This document shows, in pieces, positions 26,401-34,427 of a stretch of DNA of 64,000 bases. The position numbers and the translations under genes were made by a program. Below the pieces are notes generated by a model, which worked only from the letters and a program-made list of their open reading frames with translations, made no database searches and was not told where the DNA came from. The stretch comes from an uncultured Porphyromonas sp. (lineage in GTDB: Bacteria > Bacteroidota > Bacteroidia > Bacteroidales > Porphyromonadaceae). Numbering within the stretch: the stretch's first letter is position 1; every line of letters begins with the position of its first letter. The stretch spans positions 496,001 through 560,000 of the forward strand of contig NZ_UQJH01000001.1 of NCBI RefSeq assembly GCF_900541275.1. The letters are read 5' to 3'.

Positions 26401-26801
26401 TGCGTGGCGGTGACGGTGATCTCTCTATTCTCGGCAAATCGACGTGCTGTGGACTTCATCACGGCAAAGGCCTCGGGGAGGATCTCATTGAGTTTATCCT
26501 CCAGCTTATCCTTTACCTGCTCCTCCAGCGTGTCGATCTTCTCCCAGAGCGCCTCGCGCTCACTCAGCTCTGCGCTCTCCACCTGTCCCTTCAGCTCAGC
26601 GATCTCACGTCGCTCCTCCGCCACATGGTCGCGGAGATCCTGCCTCATGCGAGCGGAGTGAGCCCGCAGCTCATCAGCGCTCAGCTTATCGATCGTCTCG
26701 TAGGTCGCCTTGATCTTATCGACGATGGGGTATATCTGCTTGAGGTCGTTCTGCGACTTGTTGCCGAAGATGCCGGCAAGTAAGTCCTTAAAGAAACTCA
26801 T
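23409..26801 (-). CDS. secA: Preprotein translocase ATPase SecA
   Basis: Motor that drives unfolded preproteins through SecYEG. The 1130-aa protein has Walker A EMATGEGKTLVATLP (near residue 190), TNNEFGFDYLRDNM, DEVDSVLIDDARTPL, the second nucleotide domain with TNMAGRGTDIKLSPEV and RQLRGRAGRQGDPG, and a C-terminal zinc finger VGRNDPCPCGSGKKFKNCHG that binds SecB/ribosomes. It is over 200 residues longer than E. coli SecA because of Bacteroidetes-type insertions and a Gln/Ala/Arg-rich linker before the zinc finger. It is monocistronic, with a terminator 28 bp downstream. Confidence 0.98.
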   Translation of the reverse strand: MSFFKDLLAGIFGNKSQNDLKQIYPIVDKIKATYETIDKLSADELRAHSARMRQDLRDHVAEERREIAELKGQVESAELSEREALWEKIDTLEEQVKDKLEDKLNEILPEAFAVMKSTARRFAENREITVTATQYDRDLSVDHDFVTIDGDKAIYKNEWEAGGNLTKWDMVHYDVQLIGGIVLHQGKIAEMATGEGKTLVATLPVFLNALTGNGVHVVTVNDYLSKRDEEWMGPLYQFHGLTVDCIDKHEPNSPERKRAYDCDITFGTNNEFGFDYLRDNMARRPEDMVQRVHNFAIVDEVDSVLIDDARTPLIISGPVESKGDQMFEEFREDVESVVTAQRTLCTRLLNEAKKKIASDDPKEVDEGYLLLFRSYKGLPKYKPLIKYLSTEGVKKRLLDTEGFYMQDNNREMHVVTDPLYFVVDEKNSQIELTDKGFDLLSQKNEDPGFFVLPDIAAQMSELENKEMSEEEKAGTKDELLTNYSVKSERVHTVQQLLKAYTLFDRDDQYVVIDNQVMIVDEQTGRIMNGRRYSDGLHQAIEAKEHVKVQQASQTKATITLQNYFRMYHKLSGMTGTAETEAKEFWDIYKLDVVVIPTNRPVIRNDENDRIYKTAKAKYNAVIDEIQAITEAGRPVLVGTTSVEISELLSKMLDLKHIPHNVLNAKLFQKEADIVAQAGQSSTVTIATNMAGRGTDIKLSPEVKAAGGLAIIGTERHESRRVDRQLRGRAGRQGDPGSSVFFVSLEDKLMRLFGSDRMAKVLSTMGLKDDDMLVSKQLSKTVENAQKKVEENNYGIRKHLLEYDDVKNAQRKVIYTRRRHALMGERIGLDVMNTLEQSAIYLATKYEGGSFDDFRTEVYKVFAIECPVSETDFKGMDANDIASKLLDEASATLKRRMDRMAEQADPALQAFYQEHGSQVEQIYVPVTDGRLMYNVVTNLKEAVESKSQSIAKSFMKTILLYTIDEAWERHLLAMDELQNAVRTASYENKDPLVIFKVEAYDLFKRMIDDLNVKITEIIMRGHINIATPEEQEARRQAQAARAAAMARAAAQQQVRIGEHHDDPRSNDRSRYREQKDDYQEQAEQRTEAGRAASEAAQANNVPYRAAKKVGRNDPCPCGSGKKFKNCHGRNL

Positions 26802-26899
26802 ATATAATGTCTAGTAAAAAAGTGTATCCGTTGTCATTCTCGAGAGTACCGGCCTCCCGAGGGAGACGAAAGGTACAAAAAATATCTGATCAGTATCGA

Positions 26900-28456
26900 T
26901 CAGGGCGTTGGCGGTCGGATACGGAGCACCCGGGAGATCTCGCGAGAGACGCCACGGAGATCCAGCGGAGTGCGGATCACCTCCGGCTCGATGCCCTCAC
27001 CCATAAGGATGAGCATCGTCGGCATGGCGGCATAGGAGGGCTGCGGTGTAGCAGTGCCGGTATCGATAAGGTAGCCGGGACTGATCCCGACGAAGACATC
27101 CGCCCTCTGAGCGGGGAGCGCACTATGGAGTGCCGTCAGCCGAGTACGACCTACGGGATCCCCCGGGAGCAGATCCCTCAAGCTGTGGTTCGGTATCGTG
27201 TAGGCGACACCTGCCATCTCGAGGAGGAAGGAGCAGACCGCATCCTGCACCTCGGCAAGGGAGAGCTCCTCCCGCTCCTCTACCACCTTACGATCCAGGA
27301 AGAGCTCCCCCCGGTCGGTCACCTCGGTCACCATGCCCTTTACTCCATACTTCGCATGGAGATACATATTGGTGATGGCGCGGCAGCGCTCCGGGGAGAA
27401 GGTGGGGTACCGTTTCTTATCATCACGGATCGGCTCTCACCGAGCCATACCATTACCCGCCAGTGCCACGAGGACCTCCCCCTTCCCAAACTTTCGGTCC
27501 AGCAGCTCCATCAGCTGTGCCACCGCCCTGTCCAGCAGCACGTAGCTGTCCAGCAGCTCCGGGGAGATCCCCGCGGAGACGGATGGTGGGGTGCCTGCCG
27601 TCATATGGAGGGCTAGCAGGTCCATCGACTCATCCGCACCGAGACCGGCTCCATCGATCACCGACTCAGCGAGGCGAACTACATACTCATTTACCACCGG
27701 GGAGTGCTTCAGGTCCTGCACAGACGAGAATGCTCTCGTGTAGATATGGTCAGACGCAAAAGCTCCACTGCCGGCATAGGGTAGGAGCGACGCATAGAGA
27801 GACGGCTCGGAGGCCTGCCACGTGATCGCCCCCTTGTCGAGGCGTGTCGCCACCGTGCTGCTCTTGCCGATGTACCACGGCAATCCTGTGGGGTAAAAGG
27901 TGGAGCTTACCCATCGCGCCGTGGAGTCGTCGAGCCAGTAGACCGCCTGAGCCTCATGCCCGCCCGCTATGATCGCCTCCTCGGCTGAGGGAGCTATGGA
28001 GAAGACCTGCCCCAGCCCGTGTGTGGCCTGCGCCAGACGGTCAGCGATCGTCGGAGCAGCGAGTGAGAGAGGCGAGAGCCTGTCGGCAGTACCATAGCCG
28101 ATATACTTCTTGTCCTCCAGCACCGATCCCTCAAGGTGCCTCTGCCCGCCCTCCTTGCGGACGATGGTGCGCCTACCGGTGATGCCGTTCTCGAGGCCGA
28201 GGGCACCGGTCTGCAACACCGCCTCGCTGGCTACGGGATCCGCCTCGATGAGCGGGTGGATAACGGTGTCGTAGACCCGCCCATCGCGAGAGAGGCGCGT
28301 GAGACCATTCTCTAAGAGGTGAGGTGCCATCGTCTCATAGAGGTCGGTCCGCAACTCATCCACCGTCAGCAACACCACAAGCTTGGGAGCCTGACGGGCG
28401 GCGACGGGTGAGCAGACGCTCAGGAGGACGACGAGTGGGGTGAGTAGATCTTTCAT
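26900..28456 (-). pseudogene. Type I phosphodiesterase/alkaline phosphatase family protein, interrupted by an in-frame TGA
   Basis: The N-terminal part (339 codons from 28456) starts with a signal peptide (LVVLLSVCSPVAARQA) and matches the Bacteroidetes exported alkaline-phosphatase family, with LTVDELRTDLYETMAPHLLENG, LAAPTIADRLAQ and SIAPSAEEAIIAGGHEAQAVYW. It ends at TGA (27439-27437). Translation resumes in the same frame with RDDKKRYPTFSPERCRAITN and continues to the family C-terminus at 26900 (ISRVLRIRPPTP). No frameshift is needed: one stop codon splits a gene of about 518 codons. It may be a real nonsense mutation, a strain polymorphism or a base error. It is 1 bp downstream of the DUF4105 gene. 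Confidence 0.8.
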
Positions 28457-29644
28457 TTACTTATGTTCCTCAAATACCTTGCCAGTCCCGCCCCACTCCA
28501 CGTAGCGGCCGATAAACTGGTCCAGCCCGATCAGGATCGCCAGATAAGCCATGCCGATAGGCAGTGTCTGCACATAGCCGAGCCCAAGGTAGACAAGGGC
28601 GAGCAGGAGGTTGATCAGGTAGAGCAGACTATTGAGACGCCTGTGTCGCAGCTCCCGCCACATCGTCACCACAAGGATGAGCCAGAAGGGGTGCATTAGC
28701 ACCATATTGGCATTGAGGAGTGTATGCGGATGTGCGGAGAAGAGGCTGAGGAACCACAGCACGATCCCTGCCAGCCCGAGGAGCAGATAGAGCCCACAGC
28801 GCAGCACCTGCCACGGTATCGGGGTGTACCTCCGTACGACGAAGTAGCAGATCAGATATATGGCGACCAATGCGAGGATCGTCACAAGGGGACCATCAAA
28901 GCGCGGCACCTCAATCAGCTGTGTCTGAGGGACGATCTCCTCCTTCCGTGACACGATCGGCTCACCCGTATCCTTACGGAAAGCGAGGTCCATCGACTGC
29001 TCCAGCAGCTCGGGGACAAAGGCGGCATCGTGTACCGTCATCCGAGTATCGCTCTTCACGCCGAGGCAAAGGTCGGTGCCAAAGGTGTACCACTTCGCTG
29101 ACTTGCTACACTGCCGGGTCGCCTCGCGGAAGGTAGGCAGCGACGCAGGGTCCACCCGATAGACCAATCCTCCCTTAGTGAAGCGCTCGATGAGGTCCCG
29201 AGGGCGGGTGGCGCAGTTGTCGTAGAAGTAGTTGTACCGGTACTCGGCATTCTCAGGCAGCGCGTTCCAGTCGAGGAAGTCCATCAGCGCCTGCACCTCG
29301 TCAGGCCTGAGATTGAGCTGCTGCTCCGATACCCTCCGCCCCTGAGCCGCATAGTCATAGACCATACTGTCGAAGTCTGTCACCCCCAGCATGTACATCG
29401 GTTTTCCGATCATAAAGTTGGGGATAAAGTTCTTCTGCTCCAAGGAGAAGTAGCCATAGTTATACGCCTTATCGAGACCTGTCTCCGGATCCGTGATCCG
29501 AATGGCTGTATGACCGTAGAGGTAGAAGACAAACTCCCCCGACTGACCGCACGTGATCAGGCTCGCCCGAGGTGTTGCCCCGAGAGGCAGCATAAGGGTC
29601 CAGAGTAGAGTGAGGAGTGTGATGGGAAAGAGGTGCTTACTCAT
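28457..29644 (-). CDS. DUF4105 (Lnb-like N-terminal) membrane protein
   Basis: A 395-aa protein with signal peptide (about 1-23), a periplasmic DUF4105 domain (about 25-240) with CGQSGEFVFYLYGHTAIRI, YNYGYFSLEQKNFIPNF and NYFYDNCATRPRDLIERF, then four hydrophobic helices (about 245-390). The cysteine/histidine pattern (YGHTA, DNCATRPR) resembles cysteine-hydrolase-like Lnb N-terminal domains; activity is unproven. It overlaps the NSUN methyltransferase gene by 4 bp and is followed directly by the broken phosphatase, so all three share a transcript. Confidence 0.87.
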   Translation of the reverse strand: MSKHLFPITLLTLLWTLMLPLGATPRASLITCGQSGEFVFYLYGHTAIRITDPETGLDKAYNYGYFSLEQKNFIPNFMIGKPMYMLGVTDFDSMVYDYAAQGRRVSEQQLNLRPDEVQALMDFLDWNALPENAEYRYNYFYDNCATRPRDLIERFTKGGLVYRVDPASLPTFREATRQCSKSAKWYTFGTDLCLGVKSDTRMTVHDAAFVPELLEQSMDLAFRKDTGEPIVSRKEEIVPQTQLIEVPRFDGPLVTILALVAIYLICYFVVRRYTPIPWQVLRCGLYLLLGLAGIVLWFLSLFSAHPHTLLNANMVLMHPFWLILVVTMWRELRHRRLNSLLYLINLLLALVYLGLGYVQTLPIGMAYLAILIGLDQFIGRYVEWGGTGKVFEEHK

Positions 29645-31020
29645 TGATTGTCTAAGATATGGGGCATGTCCGACGGCGTGAGCCTCGTGTCGTGGAGGGC
29701 GAGCCCCTTGGGATAAAGGTTATTGACCCGGGAGCCGAGGTCCTTGATGAGGGTGAGCGGGACGCCTGCATAGGTGGCGACCCGGTAGCCCTTGGTCCCC
29801 GAGCTCGGTATGGTCTGCCTGCCGATGAGGGCAAAGGCCTCAGCCGCCGTCACAGCCCGCCGAGGGTACGGCAGGTGGTCCGAAGCTGGAGCGCTCAGCA
29901 CCCAAGATACATCGGGGATAAAGTCTCTTCCCTTGACGCTCCCGAGATCCACTCCCGCCCTCAGGATCCGGATGCCCTCCGCCTGCTCCAAGAGCCGTAG
30001 CAGTGACACGCCTCTCGAGGATAGCAGGCGCCAGCCTGTTCCGTCGGGAGTACAGAGGAGCTGCTCCTCCGGCAGGTCGCTCAGCTCCTCGGGGATCGCC
30101 CCTGCCCGCCCGGCATGACCCCGAGCCACAGGCTCCGGAGCCACCCGGGGACCAGACTTGCGTACCCCGAAGCAGGTTAGACCCTCGCTACCGGTGCGGT
30201 GGGGAAAAAAGCGGTACAGTCCCCGCTCCTCGTCGCTCTCCTCTGCCCCATACTGCGGTAGCTCCGGCAGGAGGATCACCTCGGCTCCGTAGTCGTCACG
30301 AAGGAAGCTGAGCTGAGCCTCATTCTCCGCCCTATTGTAGGTGCAGGTGCTATATATAAGGAGTCCCCCATCCGTCATCATCTCCCATGCCTCCCTCAGG
30401 ATCTCCCTCTGAGTCTTCGCGCAGCGATCCACCAAGTCGAGGCTCCAGCCGGTGACCGCCTCCGGCTCCTTGCGAAACATCCCCTCGCCCGAGCATGGGG
30501 CGTCGACCAATATCATGTCCGCCTTCACCCCCGCCGACCTAAGAGCAGCCGGCAGAGCTGAGGTGACTAGCGTCTCCTCGGCACCCCAGCGGAGGATATT
30601 CTCCTCCAGCACCTTCGCCCGCTTCTTATCCGGCTCATTGGTCACCAAGAGGCAGTCATCGGGGAGGTGGCTCCTCAGGAGGGTCGACTTACCCCCCGGG
30701 GCAGCACATAGGTCAAGGGCGACCACGGGGGCAAAGTCGATCGCAGCGAGGTAGCGCGCCACCGCCATCGAGGCTGGCTCCTGCACGTAGTAGGCGCCCG
30801 CATGCCAGAGTGGATCGGCACCGAAGGTTGGCCGCTCAGGGAGGAGCAGTCCCTCCGGACACCACGGGATCGCCCCCGGAGTAAGTGGGGAGAGCTTAGT
30901 GGGATGACGACGGATCGACACCGGCGAGGGCACCTCAGTCAGTGTCCTGAGGAGTGCCTCGTAGGCCTCAGCCCCAAAGTCCGCAGCAAAGGACTCCCTA
31001 AATCCGTCCGGTACCACCAT
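29641..31020 (-). CDS. RsmF/NSUN-type rRNA (cytosine-5) methyltransferase
   Basis: SAM-dependent m5C RNA methyltransferase, 459 aa. SAM site ALDLCAAPGGKSTLLRSHLP, catalytic cysteines in DAPCSGEGMFRK and STCTYNRAENEAQL, preceded by the N-terminal RNA-binding part with QEPASMAVA. The C-terminal region (about 295-459) is a PUA-like extension as in RsmF/YebU. The exact target base is not deducible. It shares one base with the DUF3078 gene upstream and overlaps the DUF4105 gene downstream. Confidence 0.93.
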   Translation of the reverse strand: MVVPDGFRESFAADFGAEAYEALLRTLTEVPSPVSIRRHPTKLSPLTPGAIPWCPEGLLLPERPTFGADPLWHAGAYYVQEPASMAVARYLAAIDFAPVVALDLCAAPGGKSTLLRSHLPDDCLLVTNEPDKKRAKVLEENILRWGAEETLVTSALPAALRSAGVKADMILVDAPCSGEGMFRKEPEAVTGWSLDLVDRCAKTQREILREAWEMMTDGGLLIYSTCTYNRAENEAQLSFLRDDYGAEVILLPELPQYGAEESDEERGLYRFFPHRTGSEGLTCFGVRKSGPRVAPEPVARGHAGRAGAIPEELSDLPEEQLLCTPDGTGWRLLSSRGVSLLRLLEQAEGIRILRAGVDLGSVKGRDFIPDVSWVLSAPASDHLPYPRRAVTAAEAFALIGRQTIPSSGTKGYRVATYAGVPLTLIKDLGSRVNNLYPKGLALHDTRLTPSDMPHILDNQ

Positions 31021-32477
31021 CAGATCTTGAGCGAGAAGCCGAAACTTAAGAGCTCGTTGTACTGCAGGAGAGACTTGAAGGTCTTAGGCTCATCGAGGAT
31101 CACACTGTCATCAAAGCGTAGATTGACATTGAGCATCGTGCTGAAGTACTTATTGAAGGCATACTCCAGTGTGTTCTCCAGCTCGGTCTCTATGTGCTTA
31201 TAGGAAGTATTGTAGTAGAGCCGAGAGCGCCAGGAGAGGGCGTCGGAGAATTGCCAGTCCAGATTCATCCGCAGCGACGAACCGAGACGGAGGAGGTAGT
31301 TCTGATCCTCCTGCAGACCATACCTGCCCCTCGTCACATCCTTCGCCCAGATCCAGATGAATTGCATCGAGGCGGGCGCCACATTGAGTGAGAAATTGAG
31401 GTTGTTAAAGGGGTTGCCGCCGATCTTTTTCTTCTTTAGATTGTACTTCATACCGAGACCGCCGTCGAGGATCAGCGGGGCAAGGGCGTAGGTGGTAAGC
31501 TGCCCCTCGCGGTCGTAGTTCTTCAGCAACTGACTGCGGAGGTTCAGGTCGATGGTATAGAACCACCGCTTCCAGGCCTGGAGACCGAGGTTGCTCCTCA
31601 TCCGCAGGACATCCTCACTGATCTTAAAGTTTGGCTTTCCCTCCAGCTTGATCTCGCTCGGCACGGTGAAGAGTCCCAGCTTGTACTCCAGCTCATTGAC
31701 CCACTCCACCTTGTCTCTCTTGTACGACAGGCCGTAGAAGAGTCGAGAAGCGAAGTTGGCACTGCTGGTACCGCCCTTATGCCAGTTGGGTGACACCTGA
31801 TTTTGCGCCAGCTGGGCGTGTGCCTCGAAGCGTGGGATCCAGTACCGCCTCTCGACGGACACCGTCTCGATCACCCCCTCCGCCTTGGTAGGTACATTTG
31901 GCATATCCATCACCGCCAGCTCACCCGAGTAGGAGGGACCCTCCACCGGCTTGTACTCCAGGTGGTCGCTCGGGAGGAACTCCGAGGTATACTTGATCAG
32001 ATCGGGGTGGAGGAAGAAAAATTGCTCCCTCAGCTGCTGATCCGTACGCCAGCGATCCATACGTCGCGCAAAGCCGGTCGTGTGACCATACTCCTGATCC
32101 AGCTGATCCATCGTCTGCCGGAGGAGCGACTGCCGGACAAAGGGGTTGTGGAGGCGGGGATCAGTCTGCCGAACGAGGGCTGCCTTGTCGAAGTGAAGCG
32201 AGGGGAGCTTCCACAGGTCGAAGAGCAGCGGTGCAAAGAGCGACGAGGAGGGGACGTAGCCGGAGGTCCTCAGCTGCAGAGGCCGTCCGATCACCTGCAG
32301 TGCCTCGGAGCTCAGCCCCCGCGTAAGGGTATCGCTCGCCAAGATCTGCTCCGAGTAGGCGGGATAGAGAGGGATCACCTCGCTCCGCTCTGCCACATCC
32401 TGAGCGGACGCCACCACTCCACACAGCATCAGGAGGGCGCCAAGCCCTCCGGTAACTATTCTCTTCATCATACTCAT
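31020..32477 (-). CDS. DUF3078 outer-membrane protein
   Basis: A 485-aa exported protein. The start at 32477 (MSMMKRIVTGG) gives a proper signal peptide ending in VVASA; the frame is open 48 codons further up, but without a signal sequence there. The C-terminal half has the DUF3078 pattern (NQVSPNWHKGGTSSANFASR, LEYKLGLF, LRMRSNLGLQAWKRWFYTID) and alternating aromatic/hydrophobic strands ending in FGFSLKI, a beta-barrel C-terminus. The function is unknown. First gene of a four-gene unit. Confidence 0.87.
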   Translation of the reverse strand: MSMMKRIVTGGLGALLMLCGVVASAQDVAERSEVIPLYPAYSEQILASDTLTRGLSSEALQVIGRPLQLRTSGYVPSSSLFAPLLFDLWKLPSLHFDKAALVRQTDPRLHNPFVRQSLLRQTMDQLDQEYGHTTGFARRMDRWRTDQQLREQFFFLHPDLIKYTSEFLPSDHLEYKPVEGPSYSGELAVMDMPNVPTKAEGVIETVSVERRYWIPRFEAHAQLAQNQVSPNWHKGGTSSANFASRLFYGLSYKRDKVEWVNELEYKLGLFTVPSEIKLEGKPNFKISEDVLRMRSNLGLQAWKRWFYTIDLNLRSQLLKNYDREGQLTTYALAPLILDGGLGMKYNLKKKKIGGNPFNNLNFSLNVAPASMQFIWIWAKDVTRGRYGLQEDQNYLLRLGSSLRMNLDWQFSDALSWRSRLYYNTSYKHIETELENTLEYAFNKYFSTMLNVNLRFDDSVILDEPKTFKSLLQYNELLSFGFSLKI

Positions 32478-32556
32478 CTTACTCTCTATCATTCTAAGTA
32501 GTGGGGAGCTCCCACCACCGCTCACTGCATACGATAAGCCCCACAAGTGGGCTGCA

Positions 32557-32564
32557 CAAAGATA
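32557..32564 (-). promoter_or_regulatory. -7-like element upstream of the DUF3078 gene
   Basis: Minus-strand TATCTTTG, 79 bases upstream of the proposed ATG at 32477, which supports that start. No clear -33. Confidence 0.4.
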
Positions 32565-32740
32565 ATACTTTTGCTTCATCCACCGGTGCCCCCCTACCCC
32601 GAGTGACATGGCAAGACACACAGATCATCGTAACAGCTTGGGAGCGAGAGACTCGCCCTATAGACAGAGCCCTTAGGATACATCAGGTCCCGGGATCGTC
32701 TGATCCTCAATGTATTTACCCTGCTCCCTCTGAGCAAACT

Positions 32741-32800
32741 CTAATACCGATATTAGTGACGACTAATATCGGTATTAGAGAATTCTTTTATCGGTATTAG
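32741..32800. repeat. Array C of the 22-bp-period repeat (3 units)
   Basis: Units at 32741-32756 (CTAATACCGATATTAG), 32763-32778 (CTAATATCGGTATTAG) and 32785-32800 (CTTTTATCGGTATTAG), 22 bp apart. The array lies in the gap between the diverging DUF3078 gene and tRNA-Met. Confidence 0.95.
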
Positions 32801-33000
32801 ATCGAGCCTTCGGCAGGGGTCACACAGGCAGATGAGAAATGGGCGCACCTGAGAGGGTCATAGATGACATCACGAGAGACCGGTAGGGGTCATAGAAAAG
32901 CGTGGCGGCTACATAACAGCGGGAGTGTGCCCTACAAACGGGGCAATGGACTAAAGCGAATTAGCCGATGCGCCTGCTTAGAAGAAAGCGTATTTAGGGC
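32801..33000. other. Gene-free stretch between array C and tRNA-Met
   Basis: The 570-bp gap 32478-33047 holds the -7 box, array C and the tRNA promoter. The remaining 200 bp carry no ORF with a credible start or family, and no strong hairpin. A loose repeat of AGGGGTCA/GAGGGTCA occurs three times (about 32815, 32852 and 32884), too weak to name. Confidence 0.5.
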
Positions 33001-33030
33001 TTGCCGGGCAGGCAAAATTTCGTACCTTTG
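33001..33030 (+). promoter_or_regulatory. Promoter of tRNA-Met
   Basis: TTG at 33001-33003, a 19-bp spacer and TACCTTTG at 33023-33030 give the consensus Bacteroidetes promoter. The tRNA 5' end is 17 bases further. Confidence 0.8.
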
Positions 33031-33047
33031 CGACCACAAACAAGGAT

Positions 33048-33121
33048 GGCGAGGTAGCTCAGCTGGTTAGAGCGCAGGATTCATAATCCTGAGGTCATGG
33101 GATCGTGCCCCATTCTCGCTA
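33048..33121 (+). tRNA. tRNA-Met (anticodon CAT, elongator type)
   Basis: 74 nt, no encoded CCA. Acceptor GGCGAGG/TCTCGCT with G-T pairs at the first and last positions, D arm AGCTCAGCTGGTTAGAGCG, anticodon stem CAGGA/TCCTG around TTCATAA. The T stem ATGGG/CCCAT encloses ATCGTGC, so position 54 is A and 58 is T, the reverse of the usual T54-A58. The loop context differs from the tRNA-Ile2 at 51.1 kb, so I call this one Met. Confidence 0.9.
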
Positions 33122-33132
33122 CTATCAACGAC

Positions 33133-33167
33133 AAAGAGCTCAGACGGATCACCGCCTGAGCTCTTTT
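33133..33167. terminator. Bidirectional terminator between tRNA-Met and the radical SAM gene
   Basis: AAAGAGCTCAG (33133-33143) pairs with CTGAGCTCTTT (33156-33166), with A and T runs on opposite sides. It serves tRNA-Met (plus) and the convergent radical SAM gene ending at 33174 (minus). Confidence 0.85.
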
Positions 33168-33173
33168 GCTTCT

Positions 33174-34427
33174 TTACCTATCATCGAAGTGGCGGGGGTC
33201 GCTGCGGAGAAGGTCCATGATCGCCGCAGGGGGCTGCTCCTGCTCCAGCTGACTCCGCATATAGTCCATATAGGGCGCGACGTGGTCAAAGAACTTGTAA
33301 AACCCTCGGCAAAGGTAATTGAGCCCCGGCTCCCCGTACTCGTCTTGCGTAAAGCGGTTCTTGGGACACTCGCCCCAGCAAGCAAAGAGGTAGGGACACT
33401 CCCTGCACTGTCTCGGCAGCGCATCGTACTTATCGCGCCCAAACCTCTGCTGCCTCGGGCTGTACATCATCCCTATCAGCGTACTGGAGCGGATATTCCC
33501 CAGCCTATACTGCGGGAAGACGAAGTGATCGCAGCTGTAGACATCCCCATTATACTCCATCACGCCAGCATGACCGCAGTACTTCGCCATCGTGCAGACG
33601 CCCGGCTGGACGCCCATCCAATTGGCGAGCGTGGCATCAAAGATCTGTATGAAGTACTCCCCTACCCCGTCCCTCACCCAGGCATCAAAGAGACCGCAGA
33701 GGAAGTCGCCCCACTGCTCCGGGCTGACTGAGAAGGAGGACAACCGACTCTCAGCGTCAGGCTCCCCGACAGTTGCCAAGCGACCGTCCGCATGGTACCT
33801 CTCCACAATGGGGGCAAACTGTATGTAGTGGCAGCCAATGGACTTAAAGAAAGAGTAAAACCCCTCTGGGTCATCGGCATTGAGCGCATTGACGACGGCG
33901 AGGATATTGAAGTCCACCCCGTGCCTCTGCAGCAGCCGCACCCCGCGCATCACGCGATCAAAGGAGGGCTTGTCGCTCGGGGTACGCCTTAGAGCATCGT
34001 GACAAGCACGATCTCCATCGAGGGAAATACCGATGAGGAAGTGGTTAGACTTAAAAAATCGACACCACTCATCATTGAGCAGAGTGCCATTGGTCTGAAG
34101 CGTATTGATGATGCGGTGCCCTCCGGCATACTTGCGCTGGAGCCGAACCGCCTTTTGATAAAAAGAGAGGGGACGCAAAAGCGCTTCACCCCCGTGCCAG
34201 GTAAAGACCACCTCCTCGGTGGACTGACTCCCAATGTACTCTCGCACATACCGCTCCAGCACCTCATCGCTCATCTGCTGGTCCTGAGGCGATGCCATGT
34301 CACGGTAGAGCTCTTTCTTCTCAAGATAATAGCAATAGGTGCAGGCGAGGTTGCAGAGCGACCCGGCCGGCTTCGCCATCACGTAGAGCGGTCGAGCGAG
34401 AGGATTAGCGATGGGACGAGGGCTCAT
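33174..34427 (-). CDS. Anaerobic sulfatase-maturase-type radical SAM enzyme
   Basis: Radical SAM/SPASM protein of 417 aa. The radical SAM cluster motif is CNLACTYCYY (CxxxCxxC, near residue 25), followed by FTWHGGEALLRPLSFYQKAV. The C-terminal SPASM cysteines are in GVCTMAKYCGHAGV, YSCDHFVFPQYRLGNI and QCRECPYLFACWGECPKNRF. This is the anSME architecture, which converts a Cys or Ser of sulfatases to formylglycine. No sulfatase lies in the window, so it must act in trans or on another target. It shares one base with radA upstream. Confidence 0.88.
   Translation of the reverse strand: MSPRPIANPLARPLYVMAKPAGSLCNLACTYCYYLEKKELYRDMASPQDQQMSDEVLERYVREYIGSQSTEEVVFTWHGGEALLRPLSFYQKAVRLQRKYAGGHRIINTLQTNGTLLNDEWCRFFKSNHFLIGISLDGDRACHDALRRTPSDKPSFDRVMRGVRLLQRHGVDFNILAVVNALNADDPEGFYSFFKSIGCHYIQFAPIVERYHADGRLATVGEPDAESRLSSFSVSPEQWGDFLCGLFDAWVRDGVGEYFIQIFDATLANWMGVQPGVCTMAKYCGHAGVMEYNGDVYSCDHFVFPQYRLGNIRSSTLIGMMYSPRQQRFGRDKYDALPRQCRECPYLFACWGECPKNRFTQDEYGEPGLNYLCRGFYKFFDHVAPYMDYMRSQLEQEQPPAAIMDLLRSDPRHFDDR

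Noticed and set aside
26900..27367. Separate 155-aa gene
   Set aside because: It is in the same frame as the phosphatase upstream and continues its family C-terminus; better read as one gene interrupted by TGA.
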